The notes: generated by a model not told the origin, from the letters alone. A stretch of 64,000 nt of DNA from an uncultured Planktomarina sp. (GCA_905181815.1 CAJIZA010000001.1:310001-374000); one strand, 5' to 3'. Counted from the first letter of the stretch, positions 14,383 through 23,865 are shown. Numbers and translations are program-made.

Positions 14383-14835
14383 TTAAGATGCATTTTTAGA
14401 AGCGATACTGGCGCAAGCCTCCGCCGTGGCTTCGAGTGTCAAAAGAATACTTACATGGCGGTTTTTATAGTCACAAGCGGGCGCAAGCACTTCAAAGCCG
14501 TCAAACGGCGGGCCAGGTGGCGGCCCCCCCGATTTGAGCATTGCGGCCAGTTCATCGCGTGCACGCGCCACTTCGTCAGCTGTACGACCGATGATATTTT
14601 GCCCCGCTAAGCTTGCGGCCGCCTGCCCAAGGGCGCAGGCCTTAACATTTTGTGCAAATTCAGTAATTTTACCGTCTCGCACAGTTACATCAACGGTCAC
14701 CTTCGATCCACAAAGCGGTGAACGTTTCGATACGCTGGCACTTGGATTGTCGAGACGCCCCACATGCGGCATCTGCGCTGCGAGGGCGAGAATTCGGGTG
14801 GAATAAAGTTTGATCAAGTCAATTTGTTCAGTCAT
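14383..14835 (-). CDS. NifU/IscU-like iron-sulfur cluster scaffold protein
   Basis: A 150-residue scaffold of the NifU N-terminal (IscU/SufU) type. The three conserved cysteine sites are visible: SPLCGSKVTVDV, KACALGQAAASL and PACDYKNRHVSILL. Such proteins accept sulfur and iron and pass clusters to targets. The ATG at 14835 (MTEQIDLIKLYSTRI) fits the family start; a further 40 upstream codons in the same frame look spurious. It is divergent from hisI, with about 70 bases for both promoters. Confidence 0.85.
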   Translation of the reverse strand: MTEQIDLIKLYSTRILALAAQMPHVGRLDNPSASVSKRSPLCGSKVTVDVTVRDGKITEFAQNVKACALGQAAASLAGQNIIGRTADEVARARDELAAMLKSGGPPPGPPFDGFEVLAPACDYKNRHVSILLTLEATAEACASIASKNAS

Positions 14836-14902
14836 GGTTTGGACATTCCCTGTTGCCAGTAATAGATAAGTCTCAGTCGTGGAATGCAAGAGGAGGTGTG
14901 AC

Positions 14903-15259
14903 ATGTTCGATCCGGAAACGCTAAAATATGATACCAACGGATTGTTGCCGGTCATTGCACAATGTGCGGAGACGCGTGAAGTTCTAATGCTGGCTTGGAT
15001 GAATGCTGAAGCGGTGTCTGAAACTTTACGAAGTCGACGCGTGACCTATTGGTCTCGGTCACGACAAAGTTTTTGGGTGAAAGGGGAGACCAGCGGTCAT
15101 CGGCAGACTTTGGTCGATATGCGATACGATTGCGATCAAGATTGCCTTTTGTTGATCGTGATCCAGGAAGGGCCAGCCTGCCACACCAATCGCCGTAGCT
15201 GTTTTTACACATCGGTTATGACGAGTGAGCCACGTGAAATAAGTCAGCCAATAGTCTGA
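14903..15259 (+). CDS. hisI: Phosphoribosyl-AMP cyclohydrolase HisI
   Basis: HisI opens the purine ring of PR-AMP in histidine synthesis. The 118-residue product has the zinc and magnesium motifs DCDQDCLLLIV and CHTNRRSCFY and the substrate motif YWSRSRQSFWVKGETSGH. The ATG at 14903 follows a good Shine-Dalgarno aggagg at 14891-14896, which decides against the in-frame GTG at 14879. It is monofunctional, without a HisE domain. Confidence 0.96.
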   Translation: MFDPETLKYDTNGLLPVIAQCAETREVLMLAWMNAEAVSETLRSRRVTYWSRSRQSFWVKGETSGHRQTLVDMRYDCDQDCLLLIVIQEGPACHTNRRSCFYTSVMTSEPREISQPIV

Positions 15260-15272
15260 AAGAATATACATT

Positions 15273-16142
15273 TCATAATTTAGAGCGCAGGGGTAGTCCG
15301 ACCATTGCGCGGATGTCATCCGGACTCGCGCCTTCGCCACGGAATTTTGCAATGGCCTTGGCGTCATCTCGTTTGGCGAGGCGTTTACCATCGGGATCTC
15401 GAATGAGAGCGTGGTGGTGGTATATCGGCGTTGGGTAATTCAGGAGGTGTTGGAGCAAGGCATGGATGGGTGTGGCGCTCAAAAGATCCGCGCCCCGCAC
15501 CACATGGGTGATATGTTGCACTGCATCATCCACCACGACGGCCAGATGATAAGCTGCATCACCGCTCCGGCGTGATAATACAACATCTCCTATATTATCA
15601 GTAAACTGAGATGTGTTTATAACGTGATTATCGGCTGTTTGTAGATCGGTGGCAAGCTCTTGAAAGGCGATTTTAGAGCAGTTAGAAAGCGCAGCCGTCA
15701 TATTTAGCCTCCGTGCGGCCCGAGCATCAGTCGTGCTGCTTTTCGACGGGCGACAGGTGCCCGGATAGATCAGCCCATCGGGTCCCCAAATAGGCTCCAC
15801 TCCTTCTTGGGGCGCAGAGGCGGCCTCAGCAATGTCGCGGCGGCTGCATGCACAGCCATAGAGCAGCCCGCGGTCTGAGAGAGAGGAGAGTGCCGCCTCA
15901 TAGGCCGCGCTGCGAGCGGCTTGCCGCAATACAGGCCCATCCCAAGTCAGGCCGAGCCAGGCCAAGTCATCAAAGATCTGTTCCTCCCATTCGGGCCGCG
16001 CCCGGCTTTGATCGAGATCTTCGATCCGCAGTAAAAATGCGCCGCCCTGCCGCCGCGCAAAATCATGCGCGATTATGGCGGAATAGGCATGTCCAAGATG
16101 CAACGGGCCCGTTGGAGAGGGCGCAAAGCGGATGCGGATCAC
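15273..16142 (-). CDS. gluQ: Glutamyl-Q tRNA(Asp) synthetase
   Basis: GluQ attaches glutamate to queuosine at position 34 of tRNA-Asp. The 289-residue product has a class I catalytic domain with the HIGH-like FAPSPTGPLHLGHAYSA, a zinc-type CACSR site and the KMSKS-like GKRLAKRDDAK near the C-terminus, and it lacks an anticodon-binding domain. The GTG start overlaps the stop of the upstream methyltransferase gene by 4 bases. Confidence 0.93.
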   Translation of the reverse strand: MIRIRFAPSPTGPLHLGHAYSAIIAHDFARRQGGAFLLRIEDLDQSRARPEWEEQIFDDLAWLGLTWDGPVLRQAARSAAYEAALSSLSDRGLLYGCACSRRDIAEAASAPQEGVEPIWGPDGLIYPGTCRPSKSSTTDARAARRLNMTAALSNCSKIAFQELATDLQTADNHVINTSQFTDNIGDVVLSRRSGDAAYHLAVVVDDAVQHITHVVRGADLLSATPIHALLQHLLNYPTPIYHHHALIRDPDGKRLAKRDDAKAIAKFRGEGASPDDIRAMVGLPLRSKL

Positions 16143-16762
16143 AGGCGCCTCAGGATCAGAACGTCGGAGCCCATGGGAGGCTGTCGCAGGTGCAAGCCGT
16201 TTTCTCGAAACAACAGCTCTGCCCGGCCGCGGCCAATCTCACCATCTAAAACAGAGTCATAGCTGCCATGGGCCACAGTTGGGTCATTAAAGGACAGGCC
16301 GATGAAGCCACCCGGGGCGAGGTGATCAAGGATCATGCTTAAAGTTTCAGGCGGCGCGGCGCCGAGCGAAACCACACCGGCGGCGACGATCACCGAATAT
16401 TGCCCAGCGGTCACACCCGTGATCTCACCAGGGCGACCTTTCCAAAGGTTGGCATAGAGAGCCCGCGCCTTGGCCTTTTCAAGCATCGGTGCTGAAATGT
16501 CCAAACCATCAATGTTTGTAAATCCAGCATCTTGGAGCGCGAGGCCAGACAGGCCGGTACCGCAGCCGAAATCCAATATGCGGTCACTCGGCTGAACATA
16601 GAGCTTTAACGCAGCGGCAATTCGGTGCTGGGTGTCATAACCGGCTTCGGCCAAATCCGCATCATAGTGGGCGGCCCAATCCGCATAGATTTCCAAAGTT
16701 TCCTCAACGGGGCGCGGCACCCAGAGAGGGAATTTGGTGGATAAATTGCTGTCCTGCGTCAT
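16139..16762 (-). CDS. Class I SAM-dependent methyltransferase
   Basis: A 207-residue Rossmann methyltransferase: motif I is ILDFGCGTGLSGLAL (about residues 62-76), followed by IDGLDISAPMLEKA (motif II) and VIVAAGVVSLGAAPPETL. The ring of conserved residues for SAM binding is complete, but the acceptor cannot be read from the sequence. It is translationally coupled to gluQ, which may hint at RNA modification, though this is only context. Confidence 0.85.
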   Translation of the reverse strand: MTQDSNLSTKFPLWVPRPVEETLEIYADWAAHYDADLAEAGYDTQHRIAAALKLYVQPSDRILDFGCGTGLSGLALQDAGFTNIDGLDISAPMLEKAKARALYANLWKGRPGEITGVTAGQYSVIVAAGVVSLGAAPPETLSMILDHLAPGGFIGLSFNDPTVAHGSYDSVLDGEIGRGRAELLFRENGLHLRQPPMGSDVLILRRL

Positions 16763-16800
16763 GGCAGCAGCCTAGAGCTTGTTGCTGTTTTGGCAATAGA

Positions 16801-18138
16801 TTAACGCGCCAGCCAGGCTGAAAACGTCTCTTTGGCACGGTCCGTATAGGCTTTGTAGCGCTCCTTGCGCCGCTTGCGTCCGCCTTTTACCGTATCAATC
16901 GGTGGAAAGAGCCCGAAGTTTACATTCATCGGTTGGAAGGTCTTAGCCACGGCGCCGCCCGTAATATGGGTGATCAATGCGCCACAACCAGTATCTGGTC
17001 CCGGCGGCGGCAGAGTGCGACCTGAAAGTTCCGCGGCCGCCATTCGGCCCGCCACCATGCCCATGGCCGCGCTTTCGACATAGCCTTCAACGCCAGTGAT
17101 TTGTCCAGCAAAACGGATATTTGGCTTGCTTTTTAGCTGCATTTGTAGCGTCAACAGGGTTGGCGAGTTGATGAACGAATTGCGGTGAATCCCGCCCAAT
17201 CTTGCAAATTCCGCCTCTTCTAGGCCTGGGATCATGCGCAAAACGTGGGTTTGCGCGCCATATTTCATCTTGGTTTGAAACCCGACGATATTAAACAGCG
17301 TGCCCAAAGCATTGTCCCGGCGCAGCTGCACCACGGCGTAAGGCTTATTGTCCGGATCATGGGCGTTGCATAGCCCAACCGGTTTCATGGGACCAAAGCG
17401 AAGGGTTTCGCGGCCACGTTCGGCCATGACCTCAATCGGAAGGCAGCCGTCAAAATACCCAGCTGTTTCACCGGGTTTAAACTCGGTTTTTTCAGCGTCA
17501 AGCAGCGCATCGATAAAGGCCTCATATTGCTCTTTGTTCATCGGGCAATTGAGATAGGCTGTGCGCTCTTCTTCCGTGTCGCCCTTATCATAGCGCGATT
17601 GCATCCAGGCGCGGTTCATGTTGATGCTGTCGGCATAGATGATCGGAGCAATTGCATCAAAAAAGGCCAGAGACTTTGCTCCCGTCTCCGCCTGTATCGC
17701 CTCAGCCAATGCGCCAGAGGTTAACGGTCCAGTGGCGACAATCCACTGCCCCTCATCCGGCAAGTGGGTGATTTCGTCATAAGTGACGTCAATTAAAGGA
17801 TGCGCATGGATCGCCGCAGTGATGCTTTTGGCATAGGGTTCGCGATCCACCGCTAAAGCACCGCCTGCGGGTATGCGATGCTTATCAGCAGTGGCCATAA
17901 TGAGGCTGTGCGCAGCGCGCATCTCCCAGTGTATCAAGCCCACGGCGTTTTGCTCGTCATCATCCGAGCGGAAGGAGTTGGAGCAAACCATCTCGCCCAA
18001 ATCACCGGTTTGATGGGCAAAGGTCTCCACCTTTGGGCGCATTTCATAAATAGTCACCGGCACGCCAAGCTGCGCGGCTTGCCATGCCGCTTCGCAACCG
18101 GCCATGCCGCCGCCAATGATATTCAATCTTTGTGTCAT
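16801..18138 (-). CDS. trmFO: Methylenetetrahydrofolate-tRNA-(uracil-5-)-methyltransferase TrmFO
   Basis: TrmFO makes m5U54 in tRNA using methylenetetrahydrofolate and FAD. The 445-residue product begins [20 protein letters not shown], an FAD-binding dinucleotide motif, and carries [24 protein letters not shown] and NVNFGLFPP, all family features. The ATG at 18138 places the FAD motif near the N-terminus; the longer upstream reading adds 29 residues with no support. Confidence 0.95.
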   Translation of the reverse strand: MTQRLNIIGGGMAGCEAAWQAAQLGVPVTIYEMRPKVETFAHQTGDLGEMVCSNSFRSDDDEQNAVGLIHWEMRAAHSLIMATADKHRIPAGGALAVDREPYAKSITAAIHAHPLIDVTYDEITHLPDEGQWIVATGPLTSGALAEAIQAETGAKSLAFFDAIAPIIYADSINMNRAWMQSRYDKGDTEEERTAYLNCPMNKEQYEAFIDALLDAEKTEFKPGETAGYFDGCLPIEVMAERGRETLRFGPMKPVGLCNAHDPDNKPYAVVQLRRDNALGTLFNIVGFQTKMKYGAQTHVLRMIPGLEEAEFARLGGIHRNSFINSPTLLTLQMQLKSKPNIRFAGQITGVEGYVESAAMGMVAGRMAAAELSGRTLPPPGPDTGCGALITHITGGAVAKTFQPMNVNFGLFPPIDTVKGGRKRRKERYKAYTDRAKETFSAWLAR

Positions 18139-18178
18139 GGCAGGCGCTGTAATGGCATGCGCGGCAGAAGGGAAGGGC

Positions 18179-18968
18179 TCAGTCTTGCGACCAATTGGGA
18201 TCGCGCTTTTCAATAAAGGCGGCAATCCCTTCCTCAGTATCCCGGTTTAGCATATTCTCCACCATTACGTTGCCCGTGTAGGTATAGGCTTGATCCAATG
18301 GCATCTGAATTTGCTGGTAAAAGGCGTTTTTGCCGGTCTTGACCGCAGAGCCGAGTTTGGCTGCGATGAGCTCTGCCAAGGCGCGGGCGCTCGGGGTAAG
18401 CTCAACTTCGGGCACCACCCGATTGATGAGGCCGGCATTTTTGGCCTCATCTGCTGTCATAAATTCGCCAGTGACCAACATTTCAAATGCGCGCTTGCGG
18501 GCAATGTTGCGGGAGAGGGCCACCATGGGTGTTGAGCAAAACAGGCCAATATTGACTCCATTTACTCCGAATCTCGTTCCCTCCGCTGCAACGGCCAGAT
18601 CACAACTTGCAACCAACTGGCAGCCTGCGGCGGTAGCTATCCCGTGCACTTGGGCAATTACAGGCTGGGGGATTTCCTGCACAGTCTGCATGAAGGTTGC
18701 ACAGCGATCAAAGAGATCTTTAAAGGCCGCCGCGCCGCCATCGGCATTTCGCCGCGCTGCAGTCATTTGCTTGAGATCATGGCCCGCGCAGAAGGCTTTC
18801 CCGGTTCCGGCTAGCACAACCGCCCGGATCGTTTTATCTGACTTCAATGCGCTTCAAAGTGTCTTGAAGCGCGGCAAGCATCTCGTCCGAGAGCGCGTTG
18901 AGCCGTTCCGGCATATTCATTGTAAGGTAGGCGACGGCGTTTTCGTCGCGGCGTGTCAAAATTGCCAT
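18179..18968 (-). CDS. Enoyl-CoA hydratase/isomerase family protein, frameshifted in this sequence
   Basis: The main frame (to 18847) has the crotonase fold with AGHDLKQM, the oxyanion-hole region [20 protein letters not shown] and [14 protein letters not shown]. Its natural N-terminus is in another frame from ATG 18968: [18 protein letters not shown] to LQDTLKRI. Skipping one extra base in cgcattgaag near 18850 joins them as [16 protein letters not shown], about 262 residues in all, a normal length. A TTG start at 18847 would leave a protein missing its first strands. Whether this is a real mutation or a read error cannot be told here. It is probably a fatty-acid or CoA-thioester enzyme of unknown substrate. 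Confidence 0.82.
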
Positions 18969-19022
18969 CTTGCTCTCCATTAACTTCCTCGTCACCATAA
19001 GCAGAAGCTAAGGAGCGCGACA

Positions 19023-19445
19023 ATGGCACTTAAAATGAACGCTGCGAAACTGAAGGCTTTTTTGCTGCTCGAATTTCCGCAGGTGGCGGATGAATTCGAA
19101 ATTATTGACCTGAGTGCGGCGCGGCTGGAGGTGGCGCTTCGTGTGCAGGACAGGCATCTGCGTCCTGGTGGCACGGTCTCGGGTCCGTCCATGTTTGCTC
19201 TGGCTGATGTGGCTGCATATTTGCATATTCTTGCGTTGATTGGCCCAAAAGCCTTAGCGGTGACGACAAATTGCGGGATTGATTTCATGCGCAAACCCAG
19301 CGCGCGTGCGGATTTGCTGTGTAAGAATGAGGTGGTCAAACTTGGCCGATCACTGGCTGTGTGTCAGAGCATGATCTATTCGACGGACCAAACTCAGCCG
19401 GTTGCCCGCGCCAATCTAACCTATGCTATTCCGCGCGATGGGTGA
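19023..19445 (+). CDS. PaaI-family (hot-dog) thioesterase
   Basis: A 140-residue hot-dog protein with the PaaI-type core HLRPGGTVSGPSMFALADVAAY followed by LAVTTNCGIDFMRKPSARADL, typical of acyl-CoA thioesterases. It would hydrolyse a CoA thioester in the cytoplasm; the substrate is not predictable. It is divergent from the enoyl-CoA hydratase, separated by only about 54 bases, so the pair may be co-regulated in CoA metabolism. Confidence 0.85.
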   Translation: MALKMNAAKLKAFLLLEFPQVADEFEIIDLSAARLEVALRVQDRHLRPGGTVSGPSMFALADVAAYLHILALIGPKALAVTTNCGIDFMRKPSARADLLCKNEVVKLGRSLAVCQSMIYSTDQTQPVARANLTYAIPRDG

Positions 19446-19590
19446 GGGGGCGACAGGCTGGTTTTTGGGGTAAAATAATACCTTATTTTTAGATAGTTGA
19501 TTTAAAATGGTTTTATATGGAGTTTCTGTGTTGACTGCACCTCGGCAATCTTTATAAGCCGAGCATCGCCAACTTCTATGGGTATAAAAA

Positions 19591-20049
19591 ATGAAAACCT
19601 TCTCTGCAACACCTGCAGATATTGATAAAAAATGGATTCTGATCGACGCTGAAGGCGTTGTATTGGGTCGTTTGGCTTCTATTATCGCAATGCGCCTGCG
19701 TGGCAAACATAAGGCTACTTTCACACCGCACATGGACATGGGCGACAATGTGATCGTGATCAATGCTGAAAAAGTTCAGCTGACCGGTAACAAGCGCAAC
19801 AAAGAAAACTACTGGCACACCGGATATCCTGGTGGGATCAAATCCCGCACCACGGGCACTATCCTGGAGGGCAAGTATCCTGAGCGCGTTTTGACACAAG
19901 CTGTGAAGCGCATGTTACCAGGTAACCGCCTGTCGCGTCAGATTATGACCAATCTGCGTGTCTATGCAGGCGCCGAGCATCCACATGAGGCGCAAGCCCC
20001 CGACGTATTGGATGTAAAAATCATGAACAAGAAAAACACACGGGTATAA
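19591..20049 (+). CDS. rplM: 50S ribosomal protein L13
   Basis: The 152-residue uL13 homologue has [37 protein letters not shown] and [13 protein letters not shown], family-defining stretches. It is the first gene of the standard rplM-rpsI operon, with rpsI 3 bases downstream. Confidence 0.98.
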   Translation: MKTFSATPADIDKKWILIDAEGVVLGRLASIIAMRLRGKHKATFTPHMDMGDNVIVINAEKVQLTGNKRNKENYWHTGYPGGIKSRTTGTILEGKYPERVLTQAVKRMLPGNRLSRQIMTNLRVYAGAEHPHEAQAPDVLDVKIMNKKNTRV

Positions 20050-20052
20050 GCG

Positions 20053-20541
20053 ATGTCAGATCAAATTTCATCTCTCGAAGACCTGGCAGTGGTCGCCGAA
20101 GGCACCTCTGCTGTGGTTGAAATCGCAGCGCCTCGGGAACCTGTTCGCGATGAATTGGGCCGCAGCTACGCCACTGGTAAACGCAAAGACGCGGTTGCCC
20201 GTGTATGGATCAAACCAGGGTCCGGCAAAGTAACTGTGAACGGCAAAGACCAGGACACTTACTTTGCGCGCCCTGTTCTGCAGCTGATCCTACGTCAACC
20301 GATGCAGGTGGCCGGTGTCGAAGGCGAATTTGACGTGGTTGCCACAGTCAAAGGCGGCGGTTTGACAGGCCAAGCAGGCGCTGTGAAACACGGCATCTCC
20401 AAAGCCTTGCAGCTCTATGAACCTAGCCTGCGCGGCGCCCTGAAAGCCGCCGGATTCCTTACACGCGACAGCCGGGTTGTGGAACGTAAGAAATTCGGTA
20501 AGCGCAAAGCCCGTCGGAGCTTTCAGTTTTCTAAGCGCTAA
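20053..20541 (+). CDS. rpsI: 30S ribosomal protein S9
   Basis: The 162-residue uS9 homologue has the conserved [35 protein letters not shown] and the C-terminal [14 protein letters not shown] tail that reaches the decoding centre tRNA. An N-terminal extension of about 35 residues is usual for Alphaproteobacteria. It is followed by a strong terminator. Confidence 0.98.
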   Translation: MSDQISSLEDLAVVAEGTSAVVEIAAPREPVRDELGRSYATGKRKDAVARVWIKPGSGKVTVNGKDQDTYFARPVLQLILRQPMQVAGVEGEFDVVATVKGGGLTGQAGAVKHGISKALQLYEPSLRGALKAAGFLTRDSRVVERKKFGKRKARRSFQFSKR

Positions 20542-20573
20542 GTTCGAATATTCGCATTTACTATATAAAAAAA

Positions 20574-20600
20574 GGGTTGCGTATTTCGCAGCCCTTTTTT
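20574..20600 (+). terminator. Rho-independent terminator of rplM-rpsI
   Basis: An 8-bp stem gggttgcg / cgcagccc with a 5-base loop is followed by six Ts, about 33 bases after the rpsI stop. Confidence 0.9.
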
Positions 20601-20848
20601 GTGCGTAGCAGAATTGCAGCAGACACAGTATGTGTTGACCTTATGGTTTAGTGATTTCAGCATATCTGTAGCGTTTTAAGTTTCTATTTAAGGAAGCCAG
20701 ATATGTTTAGAAGCGTGCTGTATTTAACCTTTAGCTAGCAATAGCTGGATTCCAAAGAGTTCCGAATTATGGTGGGGGGAAAATTGGGGGACGTTAAATA
20801 TTAAAGCTATTTTTAATATAATTAATTCATATATTTATGAAGATTGCT

Positions 20849-20938
20849 TGGCAGAGAGACAGGGATTCGAACCCTGGGTACCCTTGCAGGTACAACGGAT
20901 TTCGAATCCGTCCCGTTCGACCACTCCGGCACCTCTCC
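20849..20938 (-). tRNA. tRNA-Ser (anticodon CGA)
   Basis: On the minus strand the 90-base gene runs from GGAGAGG to an encoded CCA. It has a class II long variable arm, an anticodon loop TTCGAAA with CGA, the T-arm CAGGG-TTCGAAT-CCCTG, and an acceptor stem GGAGAGG/TCTCTCT with terminal G-T pairs. It reads UCG codons. It is the intact left end of the accessory region: 71 of its bases recur as a fragment at 28751 and in mutated form at 32995. Confidence 0.95.
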
Positions 20939-20951
20939 GCACATGAAGTTT
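20868..20951. repeat. Left att repeat (tRNA-Ser T-loop to beyond its 5' end)
   Basis: This is identical over 84 bases to 28751-28834. Crossover at the T-loop side (gga/cgaaccctgg) leaves the chromosomal tRNA 3' end on the left joined to element-derived 5' tRNA sequence, so the tRNA and probably its promoter region are restored by the element. Confidence 0.85.
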
Positions 20952-21794
20952 GCCTTCAGGTGACTTTCTCATATCAAACGGATTCTGAAATGCAACGCAA
21001 AAAGCATAGAGTTTGTGAGCGTGTAGTGGCTTGGCTTAGACGCTGGTCAGGTGTCAGCAGTATCGATGCGCCTTGGGGTAAAATATCAATACCGTCTGGT
21101 AATCTGGAGGATGAAAAGACCCGTCTATCCTCCAATGGTCTTAAATAAGCGCCCGCTGATGCCAACCGTGTGCAGCAAGTGTAACGTAGAGCGTGGACTA
21201 GTAATTTGAATCAGGTCCTAGGCCACTATTTATGCCCATGGTTACTTATACAATCGTAAAGAGAGACTGTTTTTATGTGAAATCCGAATGTTTAGACCAC
21301 TTTAGGTATAAATGTTTTTCTCAGTAGTTAATTTATTTTTCAAAACAGAATAGATTTTTTGATAAAGAAATATCAAAAAAACAATAGAGAAAATAAGAAT
21401 GTTATCCTTAATCTAAATCACTGTACTCAATATAATCATCAGTCTAGAAGTGGTTAAATATACCCCCGGTAGCCCCTATGTATATGGTTTAGTCGTTGAA
21501 AGACGGTATAACGTGCCGCCGCGGGCCAAATCAGGGCAGGGGCAGAGCCTGAGGGGGCCTTTACCGTTACACCTAATCCCCCTAAATCGGCCTCAGACTT
21601 ACAATTAAACCTATAGTTAGCACCTAAGATAAGTTGTCTTCTTCTGGTGCCCCCAATAACGGTAAAACCTAAAGGTGTTGGTCACGCAATTTGTCTTATA
21701 GGTTTGCTCATTTTTTGGGTTTATATTAGATTTGATTTGGTCGAAAATTAATGCAATGAAGCTAGCGGCAACTGTCAAATATGGTGGAAAGACA
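20952..21794. other. Noncoding left arm of element A
   Basis: This is 840 bases with no ORF that is conserved in element B. It aligns loosely with 28835-30010, for example cgtgtgcagca...gtagagcgtggac (21169-21198 and 29040-29072), and contains the left member of a compound inverted repeat (21475-21535). A small ORF near 20990 is not preserved in the relative and is not called. Confidence 0.6.
21475..21535 (+). repeat. Compound inverted repeat, left member (boxes A and B), element A
   Basis: Box A cctatgtatatgg (about 21475-21487) and box B ggccaaatcagg (21524-21535) recur inverted and in reverse order at 22962-23009, bracketing the rpsU cassette. The same arrangement is present in element B. 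Confidence 0.6.
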
Positions 21795-21995
21795 ATGCAA
21801 GTAAGTGTTCGTGATAATAATGTTGACCAAGCTCTTAGGGCCCTGAAAAAAAAGCTGCAACGGGAAGGTGTGTATCGTGAAATGAAGCTCAAGCAGCATT
21901 TCGAAAAACCATCTGAGAAAAAGGCTCGTCAGGCAAAAGAAGGACTTAGCCGTCAACGTAAACTTGCGCGTAAAAAAGCTGAAAAAGAGGGCTGA
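21795..21995 (+). CDS. rpsU: 30S ribosomal protein bS21 carried by element A
   Basis: A 66-residue bS21: [20 protein letters not shown], then [20 protein letters not shown] and a basic tail. bS21 sits near the anti-Shine-Dalgarno end of 16S rRNA and affects initiation. The ATG at 21795 matches the usual family start; an in-frame ATG at 21732 adds 21 unsupported residues. The protein is identical to the copy at 30011 even though about 19 codons differ synonymously, which shows strong purifying selection. Its placement inside a mobile element is unusual for a host gene, but phages are known to carry bS21. Confidence 0.93.
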   Translation: MQVSVRDNNVDQALRALKKKLQREGVYREMKLKQHFEKPSEKKARQAKEGLSRQRKLARKKAEKEG

Positions 21996-22200
21996 TTATT
22001 TCGTATATTAAGCTAATAATAGCCCTGTTTGAAACTTGATGGCATATACTAAGCTCAGTTTATAGACTTCGGACGCCGTCTATCACCGCGAGCGATTAGC
22101 CAAATCAGCTGCATGTACTGTTTGGTGAAATGAGTGTGGTTTTTTATTGGTGAAATGAGTGTGGTTTTTTAATTAGAACCTCAAAGGTAAAGGATTTTCG

Positions 22201-22437
22201 ATGACTTGTCTTTTTGTACAAATACGTTGTCGGCCCGGCGCTGCCTATGCAGTCGCGGCGCAAATCGTCATGCGCGAAATTCATTCAGAGCTTTATTCCA
22301 CCAGTGGCGATTTTGATTTGATGGTGAAACTTTATGTGTCTGATGGCCAGGATATTGGCATGTTTATAAACGACAATTTGCTCAATATTGACGGCATAGA
22401 GCGCACTTACACGATTCAAACTTTTAAAGCGTTTTGA
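22201..22437 (+). CDS. Stand-alone Lrp/AsnC-type effector-binding (RAM) domain protein
   Basis: A 78-residue protein with the RAM-domain pattern VQIRCRPGAAYAVAAQI, HSELYSTSGDFDLMVKLYV and NLLNIDGIERTYTIQTFKAF, but no DNA-binding helix-turn-helix. Such domains form oligomers that bind small ligands (amino acids), and stand-alone copies exist in Roseobacter-group bacteria. The paralogue at 30391 differs at about 11 residues. It lies downstream of rpsU in both elements, so the pair travels together. Its role is unknown; it could modulate host Lrp-type regulators. Confidence 0.85.
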   Translation: MTCLFVQIRCRPGAAYAVAAQIVMREIHSELYSTSGDFDLMVKLYVSDGQDIGMFINDNLLNIDGIERTYTIQTFKAF

Positions 22438-22596
22438 TGAACACAATATATTTAGGGGGCGATTCTAGTGAAACTAACGTTGGCTTGCATAGTGCTTGTT
22501 GTTGCTGTTTTACCCAGTGACTTCGTCTCAAAACTCCTTGAATTAATATAAAAGTGGTCTCCACCCAAGCTTGTAGTTTGGCCTATGACTGTGGTG

Positions 22597-22737
22597 TCAT
22601 TCTTTGTTTAAAACTCCAAATTCTATGAGAATGCTGGGCGTCAGTATCCAGTACATTTTTAAGAGCAGGGCAAGACCAAGCGTTAGGATTAGCAATGCGC
22701 TGACGATAAGCCATCTTTTGGTTTGTACGGGTAGCAT
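22597..22737 (-). CDS. Small single-span membrane protein, conserved in both elements
   Basis: A 46-residue ORF starts MLPVQTKRWLIVSALLILTL and continues GLALLLKMYWMLTPSIL: a short basic N-terminus, then one transmembrane helix (about residues 9-27). The homologue at 30769-30900 (43 residues) preserves the frame and most residues while many third positions differ, the best evidence that it is translated. It is convergent with the Lrp-like gene. I do not recognise the family. Confidence 0.55.
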   Translation of the reverse strand: MLPVQTKRWLIVSALLILTLGLALLLKMYWILTPSILIEFGVLNKE

Positions 22738-22961
22738 AGTGTGAACCTAGCGCATTACTGTAGGTTCGAAAATGATAGAGGAGAGACAAAGACATTAAGA
22801 ATTTTGGATGGGGGTCAAAAATTCCATATTTTTAAGACAAATTTGTGTCATTATTTAGCATAATGCTAATTTTGACATTTTGAGTGGGCCATATTGTTTT
22901 GTAATAACGATGGGGTTGTATTTTGACCGCATGTATTTGCTCGACATACCTCGTCTTCCAG

Positions 22962-23009
22962 CCAGATTTGGCCGATGGGGGGATTTGCGCTCGGGCCATA
23001 TACGTATAC
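22962..23009 (-). repeat. Compound inverted repeat, right member (boxes B' and A'), element A
   Basis: ccagatttggcc (22962-22973) and ccatatacgtatacc (22996-23009) are the inverted counterparts of boxes B and A at 21475-21535. About 85 bases around them are well conserved with element B (31088-31180) without coding potential. Confidence 0.6.
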
Positions 23010-23170
23010 CCCCTCACATTTTTTCGCCTAAATTATTGGCGATATACTTTAAACTGCTTAAGGGCTGCACAACTATTCATAGTTTGCCTTTTTGATTGGC
23101 GCATTGTGCAGCAATTTTTTAGTCTTATGATGAAACCATAGTCAAACATAAATACACCCATCCTGGGTGT

Positions 23171-23249
23171 CACCCTGTAACCCATTCTCCCGGGTCTATT
23201 ACAGGGTGTACTGGCCAGCGTGCTCTAAATGAGCGGCTGGCTTTTTTTT
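23171..23249 (+). terminator. Double hairpin and Rho-independent terminator
   Basis: A 10-bp hairpin caccctgtaa / ttacagggtg (23171-23208) is followed by gccagc...gctggc with an inner gctc/gagc stem (23214-23241) and eight Ts. Element B has the same terminator at 31352. With the conserved noncoding DNA upstream it could end a small RNA, but no transcript is proven. Confidence 0.75.
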
Positions 23250-23279
23250 CTTGAAGTTACCGAATGTCGGGCCAGCTCT

Positions 23280-23615
23280 TACTATAGAATGGCTTATAGC
23301 CATTGTCCTCTTCGGAGGAGGATTAGCATTTATTGGGTGGTCAATGCTGGTCCAAGGATGGCTAGCAACTGTGGGTGAACGCAGCGTGTTAGTCATCCGC
23401 CCCTATCTCTATAGGTTGAACTAAAGGTCTACTAATAGCTCTACTATGGATTTGGCCCTCCCTTGCCATTTTATCCACATTTGTGGGGACAGCTTTAGGG
23501 AGAACTATAGGTATAAGTTCTCCCTCCGTTTACTCTCTATGGTGCAACCTTGAAATTGGTCATATTTATATGATTTTTACATAGAGGCACCAGACCTGAT
23601 AGTCACCACCTAGGG
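23280..23615 (+). repeat. Noncoding module, copy 1 of 3
   Basis: This stretch, ending in agaggcaccagacctgatag, recurs at 29545-29838 and 31400-31604 in element B. Shared pieces include taggttgaac...aaaggtctact, an agggagaactataggtata-type segment and the agaggcaccagacc box. No ORF is conserved. It precedes the small ORF at 23694 as copy 3 precedes the one at 31682, so it may hold that gene's regulatory region. Confidence 0.6.
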
Positions 23616-23693
23616 TGGGTCTCAAATAAAGCAGCGTCGAAGTAATCCAATTTTGAGACTTCGCCGTATACTTGATATAAGGAGGAACTTTAC

Positions 23694-23837
23694 ATGACTA
23701 TTCATCAAGAGTTTTTAAAGTTTGAAGCGGTTCTCGCTCATTGCGAAACACGGGTATCAGACACTTCACTGAGCGCAGCCATGGACTACGGTCGTGAAAT
23801 GCATTTTTTCGATAGCACTAACACCCTGTCACAATAA
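23694..23837 (+). pseudogene. Truncated small protein gene (MTIHQ family)
   Basis: Starting at an ATG with Shine-Dalgarno ggagga, the ORF reads MTIHQEFLKFEAVLAHCETR and stops after 47 residues. The homologue at 31682 has 74 residues; where it reads cca tca, this copy has caa taa, and the sequence after the stop (GQLLAEMILPTIEG) still matches. The copy is therefore truncated by a point nonsense change. The function is unknown. Confidence 0.65.
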
Positions 23838-23865
23838 GGTCAGCTTTTAGCTGAGATGATATTGC

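Noticed and set aside
20837-21148. 103-residue ORF starting inside the tRNA-Ser
   Set aside because: It overlaps the tRNA and its sequence is not conserved at the homologous place in element B.
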